Positions 9,386-18,225 of a stretch of DNA of 64,000 nt are shown piece after piece. The notes under the pieces are model-generated. The model did no database searches. It was not told where the DNA came from and worked only from the letters and a program-made list of their open reading frames with translations. The DNA comes from Actinomycetes bacterium (GTDB lineage Bacteria; Actinomycetota; Acidimicrobiia; Acidimicrobiales; RAAP-2). Positions within the stretch are counted from its first letter, which is position 1; the number at the start of each line of letters is the position of its first letter. The stretch is taken from positions 1 to 64,000 of the forward strand of contig JAJYXE010000003.1 of assembly GCA_021791145.1 (NCBI GenBank), read 5' to 3'. Position numbers and translations under genes: made by a program.

Positions 9386-9439
9386 CCTCACACCGGCGCT
9401 GGGCCTCACACCGGCGCTGGGCCTCACACCGGCGCTGGG
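9386..9439. repeat. 18-bp tandem repeat, 3 perfect copies, just after the ALDH stop
   Basis: CCTCACACCGGCGCTGGG is repeated three times without change, followed by a diverged partial copy. The array begins 4 nt after the ALDH stop and separates it from the convergent acetyltransferase. Confidence 0.9.
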
Positions 9440-9461
9440 CCTCACGCCGGTGCGCTGAGCC

Positions 9462-10136
9462 TCACCGGCCCCCAGCTCGCCAGGACGCGGCGTCGACGAC
9501 CCACACCTGGTGACGGCCAGTCTCCGAGGGCGCCTGCACGGCCACCTCGTCGACGCGCTCGAGGCGGTAGCCGAGACGCCGGGGCACCCCGGCGCTCGCC
9601 AGGTTCGCCTCGTCGCAGTGGATCTCGACCCGCTCCACGCCGGGCAGCCCGAAGGCCGCCGTCGTGAGCGCCCGCGCCGACGCCGTGGCATACCCACGGC
9701 GCACCCGGTCCTCGCTGACCCAGTAGCCGATCTCGAGCCCCCCGGGCCCGATGCGGCGGTGGAGCCCCGCGCAGCCCACCATCTCGCCGCTCGCCTCCTC
9801 GCGGAGCCAGTAGCCGAAGCCCTCGCCCCGCTCCCATTCCTCGATGCTGGCGCGCACGTACCCGCTGTGCGCGTCGGCTCCCGGCGGGGCCTGCGCCCAG
9901 GGCATCCAGGGGCGGAGATGCTCGAGGTTCTTGGCGACCAGCCGGCTGAGGACGGGTCCCTCGTCACCCTGGAAGGCCCGCAGGGTCACAGAGCCTGCGG
10001 CGAGCTCTCGCGGGGGCGACCCATTGCTCGCAGCCCCAGTGCTCGCAGCCCCAGTGCTCGCAGCCCCAGTGCTCGCAGCCCCAGTGCTCGCCGCTCTGCT
10101 GCTCGCCACCCCGCTGCTCGCGGTCATCCTGCGCAA
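9462..10136 (-). CDS. GNAT-family N-acetyltransferase (RimJ/RimL-like)
   Basis: Residues about 50-215 match the RimJ/RimL-type acetyltransferase fold: VTLRAF near the start, a loop LEIGYWVSEDRVRRGYATASARAL with the acetyl-CoA binding pattern (R..G.A), and HCDEANLASAGVPRRLGY. It would transfer acetyl from acetyl-CoA to an amine such as a protein N-terminus; the substrate is unknown. The first 40 residues are a 15-bp tandem repeat encoding AASTG units. The true start may therefore be downstream, although no better ATG or GTG before VTLRAF is obvious. It converges with the ALDH gene. Confidence 0.75.
   Translation of the reverse strand: MRRMTASSGVASSRAASTGAASTGAASTGAASTGAASNGSPPRELAAGSVTLRAFQGDEGPVLSRLVAKNLEHLRPWMPWAQAPPGADAHSGYVRASIEEWERGEGFGYWLREEASGEMVGCAGLHRRIGPGGLEIGYWVSEDRVRRGYATASARALTTAAFGLPGVERVEIHCDEANLASAGVPRRLGYRLERVDEVAVQAPSETGRHQVWVVDAASWRAGGR
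10026..10115. repeat. 15-bp tandem repeat at the 5' end of the acetyltransferase gene
   Basis: GCTCGCAGCCCCAGT occurs four times perfectly (10026-10085), followed by two diverged copies to 10115. On the minus strand it encodes AASTG repeats at the extreme N-terminus of the acetyltransferase. Confidence 0.9.
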
Positions 10137-10173
10137 GATCCGCGTGCGCGGTGGCGCCCGGCGGCGCCCTCGC

Positions 10174-11379
10174 TCACGAGGTGGGGCCCTGGACCGTGAC
10201 CAGCGTCCCGATCGGGGTGTAGGGCCAGAGCGCCCCTGCTGTGCTGATCTGCATCTCCACGCATCCGTTGCTCTGCGGCCATCCGTAGGTCGCCCGTGGA
10301 AACCCGTGCAGCGCGTCGCCCCCGTTGAAGTAGCTCGCCCACGGCACGTGGGGGTCTGTGTAGGTGGTGCCTGTCACGTCGGTGCCCTTCATGTCCGAGA
10401 AGGGGACGTGCTCGAAGACCTGGAACGTGCCGTCCTGGGTGTTCGCCCCCGGCACCCCGGTGTTCACCAGGATGTGCTGGAACTTGAGGGTCCCGTCGAC
10501 CCACGCTGTGAGGTGCTCCGGCAGCACCTTTGTGACGAGCACGTAGGTGACCGGCTCGGTGTTGGGCTTCTGGACCATCACGTCGTGCAGCAAGGCGGTC
10601 CAGACCTCGGGGCCGGGGATGCCGTCGACCGGCAGGCCGTTCTCTGTCTCGAACATCATCACGGCCCCTTTGGTGATGGGGCCCATTGTGCCGGGCACCC
10701 ACTGGCTCGTGAGCTGGGAGGGAAGGCCCGCCCAGCGCCACGTGAATGTGCCCGGCTGCGGTGTGGCCAACGCGCTCGGGGGGGTCGCCGAGGCCGCGTA
10801 GGCCACGGGGAGGTAGCCCAGCTCGGCAAGGAGCTGCTGGAGGCGGAGCACGCTGCCGTTCGCGATCGTGAATGTGACCGTCCGGGTCGCGCCGAGCCGG
10901 GTGCCCGCGGCGCTCTCCATGCCGCCGGAACCCCCCGGGATCGTGAGCGTGTACTTCTCGAAGGGCACGAACGGTGCTGCGGGGGTGAAGACCAAGGTGT
11001 CCTTGGACGCCGCGTGCCAGGTCCCCGACACCGCGGGCGACACGGTCGGCGTCGGCCCACCCTTGGCGACGGGCGCGTCGAAGGAGACGGTGAGCTGCGC
11101 GTTGGGCGCGATGCCGGAAGCGCCCGAGGTCGGTGTCGTCGACGAGATCCGGAACGGCGTGCGGTGGTGCTTCACGGACGTGGTGGCACTACCGTTCCCC
11201 CCGCCCGAGCCGGTGCCGGTGCTGCACGAGCTCCCGGAGCAGGTAAGAGCGCTCTGGGTGGTCCGGGTGGCGGCGAACGCGACACCGCCGGCTGCGACGA
11301 GCGCGACCGCGACGGCCGCTGCCCAAGGGGACAGCCAACGCCGCCCGTGTCGTGTGCTCCGGTCCCGGAGTGCCTGCAC
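10174..11379 (-). CDS. Exported L,D-transpeptidase (YkuD) with Ig-like and peptidoglycan-binding regions
   Basis: This 401-residue protein starts at GTG 11379. A signal-like segment at about 15-36 (LSPWAAAVAVALVAAGGVAFA) is followed by a Gly/Ser linker. Next is a Big_5-type Ig-like domain (about 75-170, SGIAPNAQLTVSFDAPV). A peptidoglycan-binding-like helical region (about 175-250) follows, with LRLQQLLAELGYLPV and FETENGLPVDGIPGPEVW. The C-terminal YkuD domain has His358 in HGFPRATYG and Cys373 in SNGCVEM. YkuD enzymes form 3-3 cross-links in peptidoglycan or attach proteins to it, outside the membrane. The gene stands alone between the acetyltransferase and argS. Confidence 0.92.
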   Translation of the reverse strand: MQALRDRSTRHGRRWLSPWAAAVAVALVAAGGVAFAATRTTQSALTCSGSSCSTGTGSGGGNGSATTSVKHHRTPFRISSTTPTSGASGIAPNAQLTVSFDAPVAKGGPTPTVSPAVSGTWHAASKDTLVFTPAAPFVPFEKYTLTIPGGSGGMESAAGTRLGATRTVTFTIANGSVLRLQQLLAELGYLPVAYAASATPPSALATPQPGTFTWRWAGLPSQLTSQWVPGTMGPITKGAVMMFETENGLPVDGIPGPEVWTALLHDVMVQKPNTEPVTYVLVTKVLPEHLTAWVDGTLKFQHILVNTGVPGANTQDGTFQVFEHVPFSDMKGTDVTGTTYTDPHVPWASYFNGGDALHGFPRATYGWPQSNGCVEMQISTAGALWPYTPIGTLVTVQGPTS

Positions 11380-11736
11380 GACTGCTCCCGTCGCTCCGCG
11401 CGGTCACGTTCCACCGCGCTCCCGAGGAGCGGCGTCAGGAGGCGGGTGACCCCGGACGCCAAGCGCCCGGCATCCCGTCGCCCCGCCAACACGTCTTTGC
11501 TCCCGCCCAGGAGGCACGGCCGGCACCGCCCTCGCGTCGACGGTGCCTACCGCGACCTTAGCCAGCGGTTGCGCCGTCGCGGTCGCGGGGTGCCGGCACA
11601 ACATGCGCTCGGCTCCGTGCGCTCGGGCACATGCGCTCGGTCACATGCGCTCGGTCACATGCGCTCGGTCACATGCGCTCGGGCACGGTCACATGCGCTC
11701 GGGCACATGCGCTCGGGCACATGCGCTCGGTCACGG
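11380..11736. other. Intergenic region with argS-derived tandem array
   Basis: This 357-bp region lies between the L,D-transpeptidase start and the argS stop. The half nearer argS is the tandem array described separately. In the remainder (11380-11598) no gene or RNA was recognised. It should hold the L,D-transpeptidase promoter, but no convincing hexamers were found. Confidence 0.6.
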
Positions 11737-11752
11737 TCACATGCGCTCGGGC
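11601..11752. repeat. 14-bp tandem array copying the argS 3' end and stop codon
   Basis: The core CACATGCGCTCGG appears about nine times plus diverged copies, mostly at a 14-bp period with occasional 6-bp inserts (CACGGT). On the minus strand the unit is CCGAGCGCATGTGA, which is exactly the last codons of argS (Pro-Glu-Arg-Met-stop). The copy nearest argS is the true gene end (11737-11751). Confidence 0.92.
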
Positions 11753-13521
11753 GCCTCCATGCCGAGCAGCCCGAGCCCCTCGGCGAGCACCCGCGCGGTC
11801 GTCTGCGCGAGCGCGAGACGGCTCTTTCTCGTGGGGGCGTCGGGTGCCCGGAGCACGGGGCAGCGCTCGTAGAAGACCGTGAAGGTCGTCGCGAGGTGGA
11901 ACAGGTAGGCGCACAGCTTCGACGGGGACGACTCGTCGGCGGCGGCTCGGATGGCGCTGCCGTACCCGAGCAGCGAGATGCCGAGGGCGCGCTCTTCGGG
12001 CTCTTCGAGTGCGATCGCCCCAGGGTCCGCGTCGCCCTCCCCCGCGCCCGCCAGCCCCGCGTCGCTCTTCCCCGCGCCCGGCGGCCCCGCCTCGTCGCCC
12101 GCGCGGCGGAAGATCGAGCGGATGCGCGCGTGGGCGTACTGGAGGTACGGGCCGGTGTCGCCTTCGAAGCTGAGCATGCGGTCCCAGTCGAAGACGTAGT
12201 CGCGCACCCGGTCGGTCGAAAGATCTGCGTACTTCACCGCGCCGATCCCGAGCGCACGCGCCACCGCCTCGCGCTCTGCGGGGCCGACGGCCGTGTCCCG
12301 GCCGCGCTCGGCCATCGCGTCGGCCGCCCGTGCGACCGCCTCGTCGAGCAGGTCGACGAGCTTCACCGAGGTGCCGGCCCGGGTGCGGAGCATCTTGTGG
12401 TCGGTGCCGAGGACGCTGCCGAAGGCGACGTGCTCGGCACGCACGCCGGCGGGGAGCCAGCCGGCAATCCTCGCCACCGCGAAGCACATCTGGAGGTGCT
12501 GGGACTGCGGCGCGCCGACCACGTAGAGGAGCCGGGCCGCACCCAGCGTGTCGACGCGGTCGCGGATGCACGCGAGGTCGGTCGCGGCGTAGCCGAAGCC
12601 GCCGTCGGACTTCTGGACGATCAGCGGGAGCGGGTCGCCCTCTCGGTTGGTGAAGCCGGGAGGGAAGACGCACAGCGCCCCCCCGTCCCTCACCAAGAGC
12701 CCCGCAGCGTCGAGGTCCGCCACGACATCCGGCAGCATCGCGTTGTAGTAGCTCTCTCCCTTCACGTCGTCGTCGGTGAGGAGCACCCCGAGCTTGGCGT
12801 AGACCTCGTCGAAGTACGCGATGCTGTGCTCGACGAGCACCCTCCACATCCTGAGGGTCTCCACGTCGCCGTGCTGGAGCAGCACCACCCGCCGGCGGCT
12901 CCGCTCCTTGAAGTCCTCGTCCCCCTCGAACGACGCCCGGGCTGCCTGGTAGAAGTCCGTCAGGTCGCCGACGGTGAGCTCGGCGACCGCCTTCTCCTCG
13001 CCGACGTCGAGGAGGTGCTCGATGAGCATGCCGAAGGGCGTGCCCCAGTCGCCGATGTGGTTTTCCCGAACCACGTCGTGGCCGAGGTGCGCCAGCACCC
13101 TGCAGAGGGCGTCACCGATCACGGTGGACCGCAGGTGGCCGACGTGCATCTCCTTGGCGACATTGGGGTGGGAGTATGTGACGACCACCCGGTCCCCGGC
13201 GGCGGCGGGCTCCACGCCGAGCCTTGGGTCGGCCGCGAGCTCACGCACGCGGGCTTCCACGTAGCGCGTGGAGAGGAAGAGGTTCAAGAAGCCCGGCCCG
13301 CTGACCTCCACCCGCTCGCAGACGTCGTCGAGCTGGGCGGCAGCCGCGATCGCGGCGGCGAGGTCGCGGGGGTCACGTCCAAGCTGCTTGGCGAGTGCGA
13401 GCGCGCCGTTCGCCTGGAAGTCCGCTCTCTCCGAGGGGCGGAGCACCGGGTCCGCGCCGGGCGCCAGCGTGTCGAACGCGGCCCGGAGGCGTCCTGCGAG
13501 CAGCGCGGCGACATCTGGCAT
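11737..13521 (-). CDS. argS: Arginyl-tRNA synthetase
   Basis: This 594-residue class I synthetase charges tRNA-Arg with arginine using ATP. The HIGH-type motif is HVGH at 126-129 in YSHPNVAKEMHVGHLRST. The KMSK region reads DHKMLRTRAGTSVKL. The N-terminal Add1-like tRNA D-loop binding domain (about 1-100) and the C-terminal anticodon-binding domain ending LGMEAPERM are both present. APERM is the characteristic ArgRS C-terminus, which supports the stop position despite the tandem copies beyond it. A low-complexity insertion near 490-510 (GAGKSDAGLAGAGEGDADPGA) interrupts the C-terminal half. No partner gene is adjacent. Confidence 0.96.
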   Translation of the reverse strand: MPDVAALLAGRLRAAFDTLAPGADPVLRPSERADFQANGALALAKQLGRDPRDLAAAIAAAAQLDDVCERVEVSGPGFLNLFLSTRYVEARVRELAADPRLGVEPAAAGDRVVVTYSHPNVAKEMHVGHLRSTVIGDALCRVLAHLGHDVVRENHIGDWGTPFGMLIEHLLDVGEEKAVAELTVGDLTDFYQAARASFEGDEDFKERSRRRVVLLQHGDVETLRMWRVLVEHSIAYFDEVYAKLGVLLTDDDVKGESYYNAMLPDVVADLDAAGLLVRDGGALCVFPPGFTNREGDPLPLIVQKSDGGFGYAATDLACIRDRVDTLGAARLLYVVGAPQSQHLQMCFAVARIAGWLPAGVRAEHVAFGSVLGTDHKMLRTRAGTSVKLVDLLDEAVARAADAMAERGRDTAVGPAEREAVARALGIGAVKYADLSTDRVRDYVFDWDRMLSFEGDTGPYLQYAHARIRSIFRRAGDEAGPPGAGKSDAGLAGAGEGDADPGAIALEEPEERALGISLLGYGSAIRAAADESSPSKLCAYLFHLATTFTVFYERCPVLRAPDAPTRKSRLALAQTTARVLAEGLGLLGMEAPERM

Positions 13522-13620
13522 GGCCCATCTTCGCGCCGATCGCGCGCCGCCTCGCCAAGGGCGCGCGCCGCCGGGGAGGGCCCAGGAGCCCCGGCGGCGA
13601 CCGAAGCGGGGGCGAGGGCT

Positions 13621-13733
13621 CCGCAGTCCGGTTGGGGCTCCGGAGTCCGGTTGGGGCTCCGCAGTCCGGTTGGGGCTCCGGAGTCCGGTTGGGGCTCCGC
13701 AGTCCGGTCGGGGCTCCGGAGTCCGGTTGGGGC
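13621..13733. repeat. 19-bp tandem repeat upstream of argS, alternating two variants
   Basis: About six copies of a 19-bp unit (CCGCAGTCCGGTTGGGGCT and CCGGAGTCCGGTTGGGGCT). The fourth base alternates C and G, so the higher-order period is 38 bp. The array fills the spacer between the stop of the CHAP protein (13739) and the argS start (13521), so argS promoter or leader elements must lie in or beyond it. Confidence 0.88.
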
Positions 13734-13738
13734 TGCGT

Positions 13739-15289
13739 CTAGGGCTGTGCGAGCGCGAAGACCGGGAAGTTGGCCGACGCTGTCGCGTCCGAGGGGAGGA
13801 ATGGCCCGTTCACCACGACGGCGAGGTGGCCTGTCACCCCGGGGCCGGCGTCGCCTTCGATCGTCACCACCGCGCCGTCGGGCCACACCTGGGCCACGAC
13901 CCCGACGTGCACGGCGGTCGACGCAGTCTGGGGCCCCGTCCCGTAGAGCACCGCGTCCCCGGCCAGCGCGTGCGCGCTCGGCGGCAGCACCCGGCCGTGT
14001 GTCGCAGCCCAGGAGTAGATGTCGCCCACGAACGCGTACGAGGGGATCGGGATCCCGCCCTGCTGCCAAGCCCACGTGAGGAACAGCGCGCACCACGGCT
14101 CGCACTGCCCGTAGGGGCTGCAGAAGTAGCCGCTGTCGGGGTCGGGCTGGATCTGGGAGGCGGCTGCGGCGACGATCTTCGGGTACCCGCCCGCCGGTGT
14201 CGGGTCGGCGAAGGTGTAGTCGAACCCGTCGGGCTCGAGCAGCGCGTACCCGCCCCCGTCCGGCGTGGGCACGATCGCCTTGAAGGGCGAGGCCGTGGGG
14301 CTCCCCGAAGGCGCCCCGAAGGACTTGGCCGTGCCGAAGGGGAAGACCGCCCCGTTCCACTCGAGCAGCCAGTAGCCGGTCCCGTGCGGTGTCGCCGCCA
14401 TCCCCGAGATGCCCGACTGCAGGTCCTTGCCCCCGAGCGAGCCGTAGAACGCCGCGTCGCCGAAGGTGAAGACGCCCCCGTCGGCGGCGACGAGCCAGTA
14501 GCCGTGGCCGTCGGGGGTGGCCGCCATGCCGACGATCGGCTGGGCGAGGTGCTTGCCGCCCATCGAGCCGTAGAAGGCCGCGTCGCCGAAGGTGAAGACG
14601 CCTCCGTCCAGCGCGACGAGCCAGTAGCCGTGGCCGTCGGGGGTGGCCGCCATGCCGACGATCGGCGCGTACAGGTGCAGCTCGGCTGCGGAGCCAAAGT
14701 AGGGGGCGCCGTCGACCGCCGCGACCTCGCCGTCGGCAGCGGCGACCCAGTAACCGCCCGACGTCGGCGGGCCTGTCGGGGAGCCCGATGTCGAGCCGCC
14801 CGGTGTGGAGGAGCCCGGCGACGAGCCCGGTGTCGAGGCGCCCGGTGTGGAGGAGCCCGGCGTCGAGCCGCCCGGTGTGGAGGAGCTCGGCGACGAGCCC
14901 GGTGTCGAGGCGCTTGCCCCACCCGAGCCGGCGGCGCCGGCTGTGCCCGGCACCGCGACCATCGCGACCGCTGGCGCGCCGAGCGTCAAGGGGTCCGGCA
15001 CAGCCTGTGCCGCGTCGCCGTACTCGTAGATCCCGCCGCCTGGATAGATCCGGAAGGACCTGGCGGCGCGTGCACGCATGGCACGGCTCGGCAGCCGGGG
15101 CGCTGTCGGCGCGCCGGGCTTCGAGGCGGCGTCGGTCGCCGCGGGCCGACCCACGGCGTGTTGCGTCCGGGGAGCAGCACCTGCAGGCCCCACGCCGGCA
15201 AGCCCCGCGCCGGCGAGCCCCCCCGAGACGAGCACGCAGGACAGCGCCGTCGCAAGGACCGATGCGGCACCAGACCCCCTTCGCCCCAC
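13739..15289 (-). CDS. Exported CHAP-domain protein with propeller-like GYWLVAADGG repeats
   Basis: I choose GTG 15289 (516 residues) because a signal peptide follows directly (SVLATALSCVLVSGG, cleavage near AGAAP at 36-40). No strong ribosome site is visible, and the frame stays open upstream into the aconitase gene on the other strand. After the signal come a linker of TPGSS/TPGGS repeats (about 125-170) and at least four repeats of the type PIVGMAATPDGHGYWLVA..GGVFTFGDAAFYGS (about 175-350), a module common in exported actinobacterial proteins. A C-terminal CHAP-like Cys/His domain (about 385-516) has CEPWCALF and HVGVV. CHAP enzymes cleave peptidoglycan amide bonds, so a role in wall hydrolysis is likely. 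The repeats probably bind wall or surface polymers, which is inference. Confidence 0.82.
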   Translation of the reverse strand: MGRRGSGAASVLATALSCVLVSGGLAGAGLAGVGPAGAAPRTQHAVGRPAATDAASKPGAPTAPRLPSRAMRARAARSFRIYPGGGIYEYGDAAQAVPDPLTLGAPAVAMVAVPGTAGAAGSGGASASTPGSSPSSSTPGGSTPGSSTPGASTPGSSPGSSTPGGSTSGSPTGPPTSGGYWVAAADGEVAAVDGAPYFGSAAELHLYAPIVGMAATPDGHGYWLVALDGGVFTFGDAAFYGSMGGKHLAQPIVGMAATPDGHGYWLVAADGGVFTFGDAAFYGSLGGKDLQSGISGMAATPHGTGYWLLEWNGAVFPFGTAKSFGAPSGSPTASPFKAIVPTPDGGGYALLEPDGFDYTFADPTPAGGYPKIVAAAASQIQPDPDSGYFCSPYGQCEPWCALFLTWAWQQGGIPIPSYAFVGDIYSWAATHGRVLPPSAHALAGDAVLYGTGPQTASTAVHVGVVAQVWPDGAVVTIEGDAGPGVTGHLAVVVNGPFLPSDATASANFPVFALAQP

Positions 15290-15460
15290 GGCACCATCAT
15301 CCCAACCAGCGCGTGCCGATGCACGTGTCCCCGAGGATTCCCTCGCCACCAGGACGGACGGCGCGAGCTCGGGGAGCTGCACCCCTCGTAGCAAGGCGGC
15401 ACCCCCGCAGCAAGGCATCCGCCCCGCACGCCGGGATCGCCGCAGCGGCAGAATGACCGC

Positions 15461-18154
15461 ATGGCACACCCCGACAGCTTCCGCGCCCGGTCCTCTCTCG
15501 ACGTCGGCGACCGCCGCCTCGAAATCTTCCGCCTCTCCGCGGTGACCGGCTCGGAGCGGCTCCCCTACACCGTGAAGATCCTCCTCGAGAACCTGCTTCG
15601 CCACGAGGACGGGACCAGGGTGACCGCCGCGGACATCGAGACGACGGCGAGGTGGGATGCAAGAGGCGCGGCCGAGCCCAAGGAGATCGCGTTCAGCCCC
15701 GAACGGGTGCTGATGCAGGACTTCACCGGGGTCCCCGCGGTCGTCGACCTCGCCGCCATGCGAGACGCGATGCGTGCGCTCGGCGGCGACCCCTCGCGCG
15801 TCGACCCGCTCGTTCCATGCGAGCTGGTCATCGACCACTCGGTCATCGCGGAGCGCTCCGGCGGTCCTCGCGCGTTCGACGACAACGTCGAGATCGAGTA
15901 CGAGCGGAACCTCGAGCGCTATCAGCTCCTCCGGTGGGCGCAGCAGTCCTTCGACCGGTTCCAGGTCGTGCCCCCCGGCACCGGCATCTGCCACCAGGTC
16001 AACCTCGAGTACCTCGCACGCGTGGTGTTCGAGACCGACGACGGCGTCGCGTTCCCCGACACGATCGTCGGGACGGACTCCCACACCACCATGGTCAACG
16101 GTCTCGGCGTGCTCGGATGGGGCGTCGGCGGGATCGAGGCCGAAGCCGCGATGCTCGGCCAGCCGCTGTCGATGCTGCTGCCGCCGGTGGTCGGCCTCCA
16201 CCTGCACGGGGAGCTGCCCGAGGGGACGACCGCGACCGACCTCGTCCTCACGATCACCGAACTGCTGCGACGCCACGGGGTGGTCGGCAAGTTTGTGGAG
16301 GCGTACGGATCCGGCGTCGCCTCCCTGCCGGTCGAGACCCGCGCCACCATCGGCAACATGTCGCCGGAGTACGGCGCGACCTGCACCGTCTTCCCGGTGG
16401 ACCAGGCCACGCTCGACTACCTCCGGTTCACCGGCCGGCAGGAAGGCCACCTCGCCGTGGTCGAGGCCTACGCGAAGGAGCAGGGTCTCTGGCACGATCC
16501 GGCCGCCCCGCACCCCTCCTACTCCGAGAACGTCGATCTCGACCTCTCGACCGTCGTGCCGAGCCTGGCAGGGCCGGCGCGCCCTCAGGACCACGTGGCG
16601 CTCGCCGGCGCCGGGAAGGCGTTCCGCGCCGCGCTCGGCAGGACGCCGCGGCATGCCCCGGTGTCACCCGCACCTGGCGCCGGCGCGGCAGCGACCGGGG
16701 TGGCGGCGACCGGGGTGGCCCCGAGGCCGCTCACCGACGGCGACGTCGTCATCGCGGCGATCACCAGCTGCACCAACACGTCCAATCCCCAGGTCCTCGT
16801 CGCCGCCGGGCTCGTGGCGAAGAACGCGGTCGAGCGCGGGCTCACCTCCAAGCCCTGGGTGAAGACCTCGCTCGCGCCGGGCTCCAGGGTGGTCATGGAC
16901 TACCTGGAGAGGGCCGGGCTCCTCGAGCCGCTGGAGAAGCTCGGGTTCTGGCTCGTCGGCTTCGGCTGCACGACCTGCATCGGCAACTCGGGACCGCTGC
17001 TCCCGGGCGTGTCCGAAGCGGTGCAGGCCGGTGACCTCTCGGTCGTGTCGGTCCTCTCGGGCAATCGCAACTTCGAGGGACGGATCCACCCCGACGTCCG
17101 GATGAACTACCTGGCCTCGCCGCCCCTCGTCGTGGCCTACGCGATCGCCGGGACGATGGACGTGGACCTCACCCTCGACCCCCTCGGGACCGACCACGAG
17201 GGCCACCCGGTGATGCTCTCGGACCTGTGGCCGTCCGATCACGAGATCGCCGACACGATCCGGTCATCGCTCAGCTCCGACGAGTTCCGCACGCGCTACG
17301 CGTCGGTCTTCGAAGGCGACGCGCGCTGGCAGTCGATGGCGGTCGCCGGGGGCGAGACGTTCGCGTGGGACGACCGATCGACCTACGTGCTGCATCCTCC
17401 CTACTTCGACGGCATGGCGATGGAGCCCGAGCCGCTCGTCGACGTCTCGGGCGCACGAGTGCTCGCGCTGCTCGGCGACAGCGTGACGACCGACCACATC
17501 TCCCCTGCCGGATCGATCAAGGCCACATCGCCTGCGGGCCGCTACCTCGCCGCGCACGGGGTCGAGCGCAAGGACTTCAACTCCTACGGCGCACGTCGCG
17601 GCAACCACGAGGTGATGGTGCGCGGGACCTTCGCCAACATCCGGCTGCGCAACCAGCTCGTGCCCGGCGTCGAGGGCGGGGTCACCGTGCATCTGCCGGA
17701 CGGGGAGCAGATGTCGATCTTCGAGGCAGCGGAGCGGTACCGGTCCGAAGGGGTGCCGCTCGTCGTGCTCGCGGGCCAGGAGTACGGCTCGGGGTCCAGC
17801 CGTGACTGGGCGGCCAAGGGACCGCTCCTCCTCGGGGTGCGGGCGGTCATCGCGCAGACCTACGAGCGCATCCACCGCTCCAACCTGATCGGCATGGGCA
17901 TCCTCCCCCTGCAGTTCCGGCCTGGCGACTCGGTCTCCTCGCTCGGGCTGACCGGCCGCGAGCAGTTCTCGATCGAGGGGATCCGCGGCATCGGCGAGGG
18001 CACGGTCCCCCAAGAGCTCGAGGTGCACGCGACCGCCGACGGCGGACCCACGACCACCTTCAGCGCGCTGGTGCGGATCGACACGCCCATGGAGGCCGAG
18101 TACCTCCGCCACGGGGGGATCCTGCGCTACGTGCTGCGGCAGCTCGCCCGCTGA
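15461..18154 (+). CDS. acnA: Aconitate hydratase A
   Basis: This 897-residue enzyme interconverts citrate and isocitrate in the TCA cycle through a [4Fe-4S] cluster. The cluster ligands are visible as TSCTNTSNP and [13 protein letters not shown]. The substrate and swivel-domain signatures are [45 protein letters not shown] and [13 protein letters not shown]. The length matches the AcnA/IRP1 class rather than AcnB. An Ala/Gly/Pro-rich insertion (about 400-420, [18 protein letters not shown]) is encoded by a short repeat. The gene is monocistronic and divergent from the CHAP protein. Its 3' end is duplicated in tandem beyond the stop. Confidence 0.96.
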   Translation: MAHPDSFRARSSLDVGDRRLEIFRLSAVTGSERLPYTVKILLENLLRHEDGTRVTAADIETTARWDARGAAEPKEIAFSPERVLMQDFTGVPAVVDLAAMRDAMRALGGDPSRVDPLVPCELVIDHSVIAERSGGPRAFDDNVEIEYERNLERYQLLRWAQQSFDRFQVVPPGTGICHQVNLEYLARVVFETDDGVAFPDTIVGTDSHTTMVNGLGVLGWGVGGIEAEAAMLGQPLSMLLPPVVGLHLHGELPEGTTATDLVLTITELLRRHGVVGKFVEAYGSGVASLPVETRATIGNMSPEYGATCTVFPVDQATLDYLRFTGRQEGHLAVVEAYAKEQGLWHDPAAPHPSYSENVDLDLSTVVPSLAGPARPQDHVALAGAGKAFRAALGRTPRHAPVSPAPGAGAAATGVAATGVAPRPLTDGDVVIAAITSCTNTSNPQVLVAAGLVAKNAVERGLTSKPWVKTSLAPGSRVVMDYLERAGLLEPLEKLGFWLVGFGCTTCIGNSGPLLPGVSEAVQAGDLSVVSVLSGNRNFEGRIHPDVRMNYLASPPLVVAYAIAGTMDVDLTLDPLGTDHEGHPVMLSDLWPSDHEIADTIRSSLSSDEFRTRYASVFEGDARWQSMAVAGGETFAWDDRSTYVLHPPYFDGMAMEPEPLVDVSGARVLALLGDSVTTDHISPAGSIKATSPAGRYLAAHGVERKDFNSYGARRGNHEVMVRGTFANIRLRNQLVPGVEGGVTVHLPDGEQMSIFEAAERYRSEGVPLVVLAGQEYGSGSSRDWAAKGPLLLGVRAVIAQTYERIHRSNLIGMGILPLQFRPGDSVSSLGLTGREQFSIEGIRGIGEGTVPQELEVHATADGGPTTTFSALVRIDTPMEAEYLRHGGILRYVLRQLAR

Positions 18155-18205
18155 CGCGGCGCTGCGGCAGCTCGCCCGCTGACGCGGCGCTGCGGCAGCT
18201 CGCCC
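18133..18205. repeat. 28-bp tandem duplication of the aconitase 3' end including its stop
   Basis: The unit starting at 18133 (GCTGCGGCAGCTCGCCCGCTG, then ACGCG and GC) recurs at 18161 and 18189. It contains the last codons of acnA (Leu-Arg-Gln-Leu-Ala-Arg) and the TGA. About 2.6 copies are present. The true stop is in the first copy. Confidence 0.92.
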
Positions 18206-18225
18206 CGCGCCTGGTCTCGACCCGC

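Noticed and set aside
11601..11752. CRISPR array
   Set aside because: The repeats are directly adjacent, with no unique spacers of constant length, and no cas genes are present.
9844..14079. A 1,411-residue plus-strand frame
   Set aside because: It runs antisense through the L,D-transpeptidase, argS and part of the CHAP gene, and is kept open by high GC.
15290..16654. N-terminal extension of the CHAP protein frame to 16654
   Set aside because: It overlaps the aconitase gene on the other strand and has no family similarity; the signal peptide begins at 15289.
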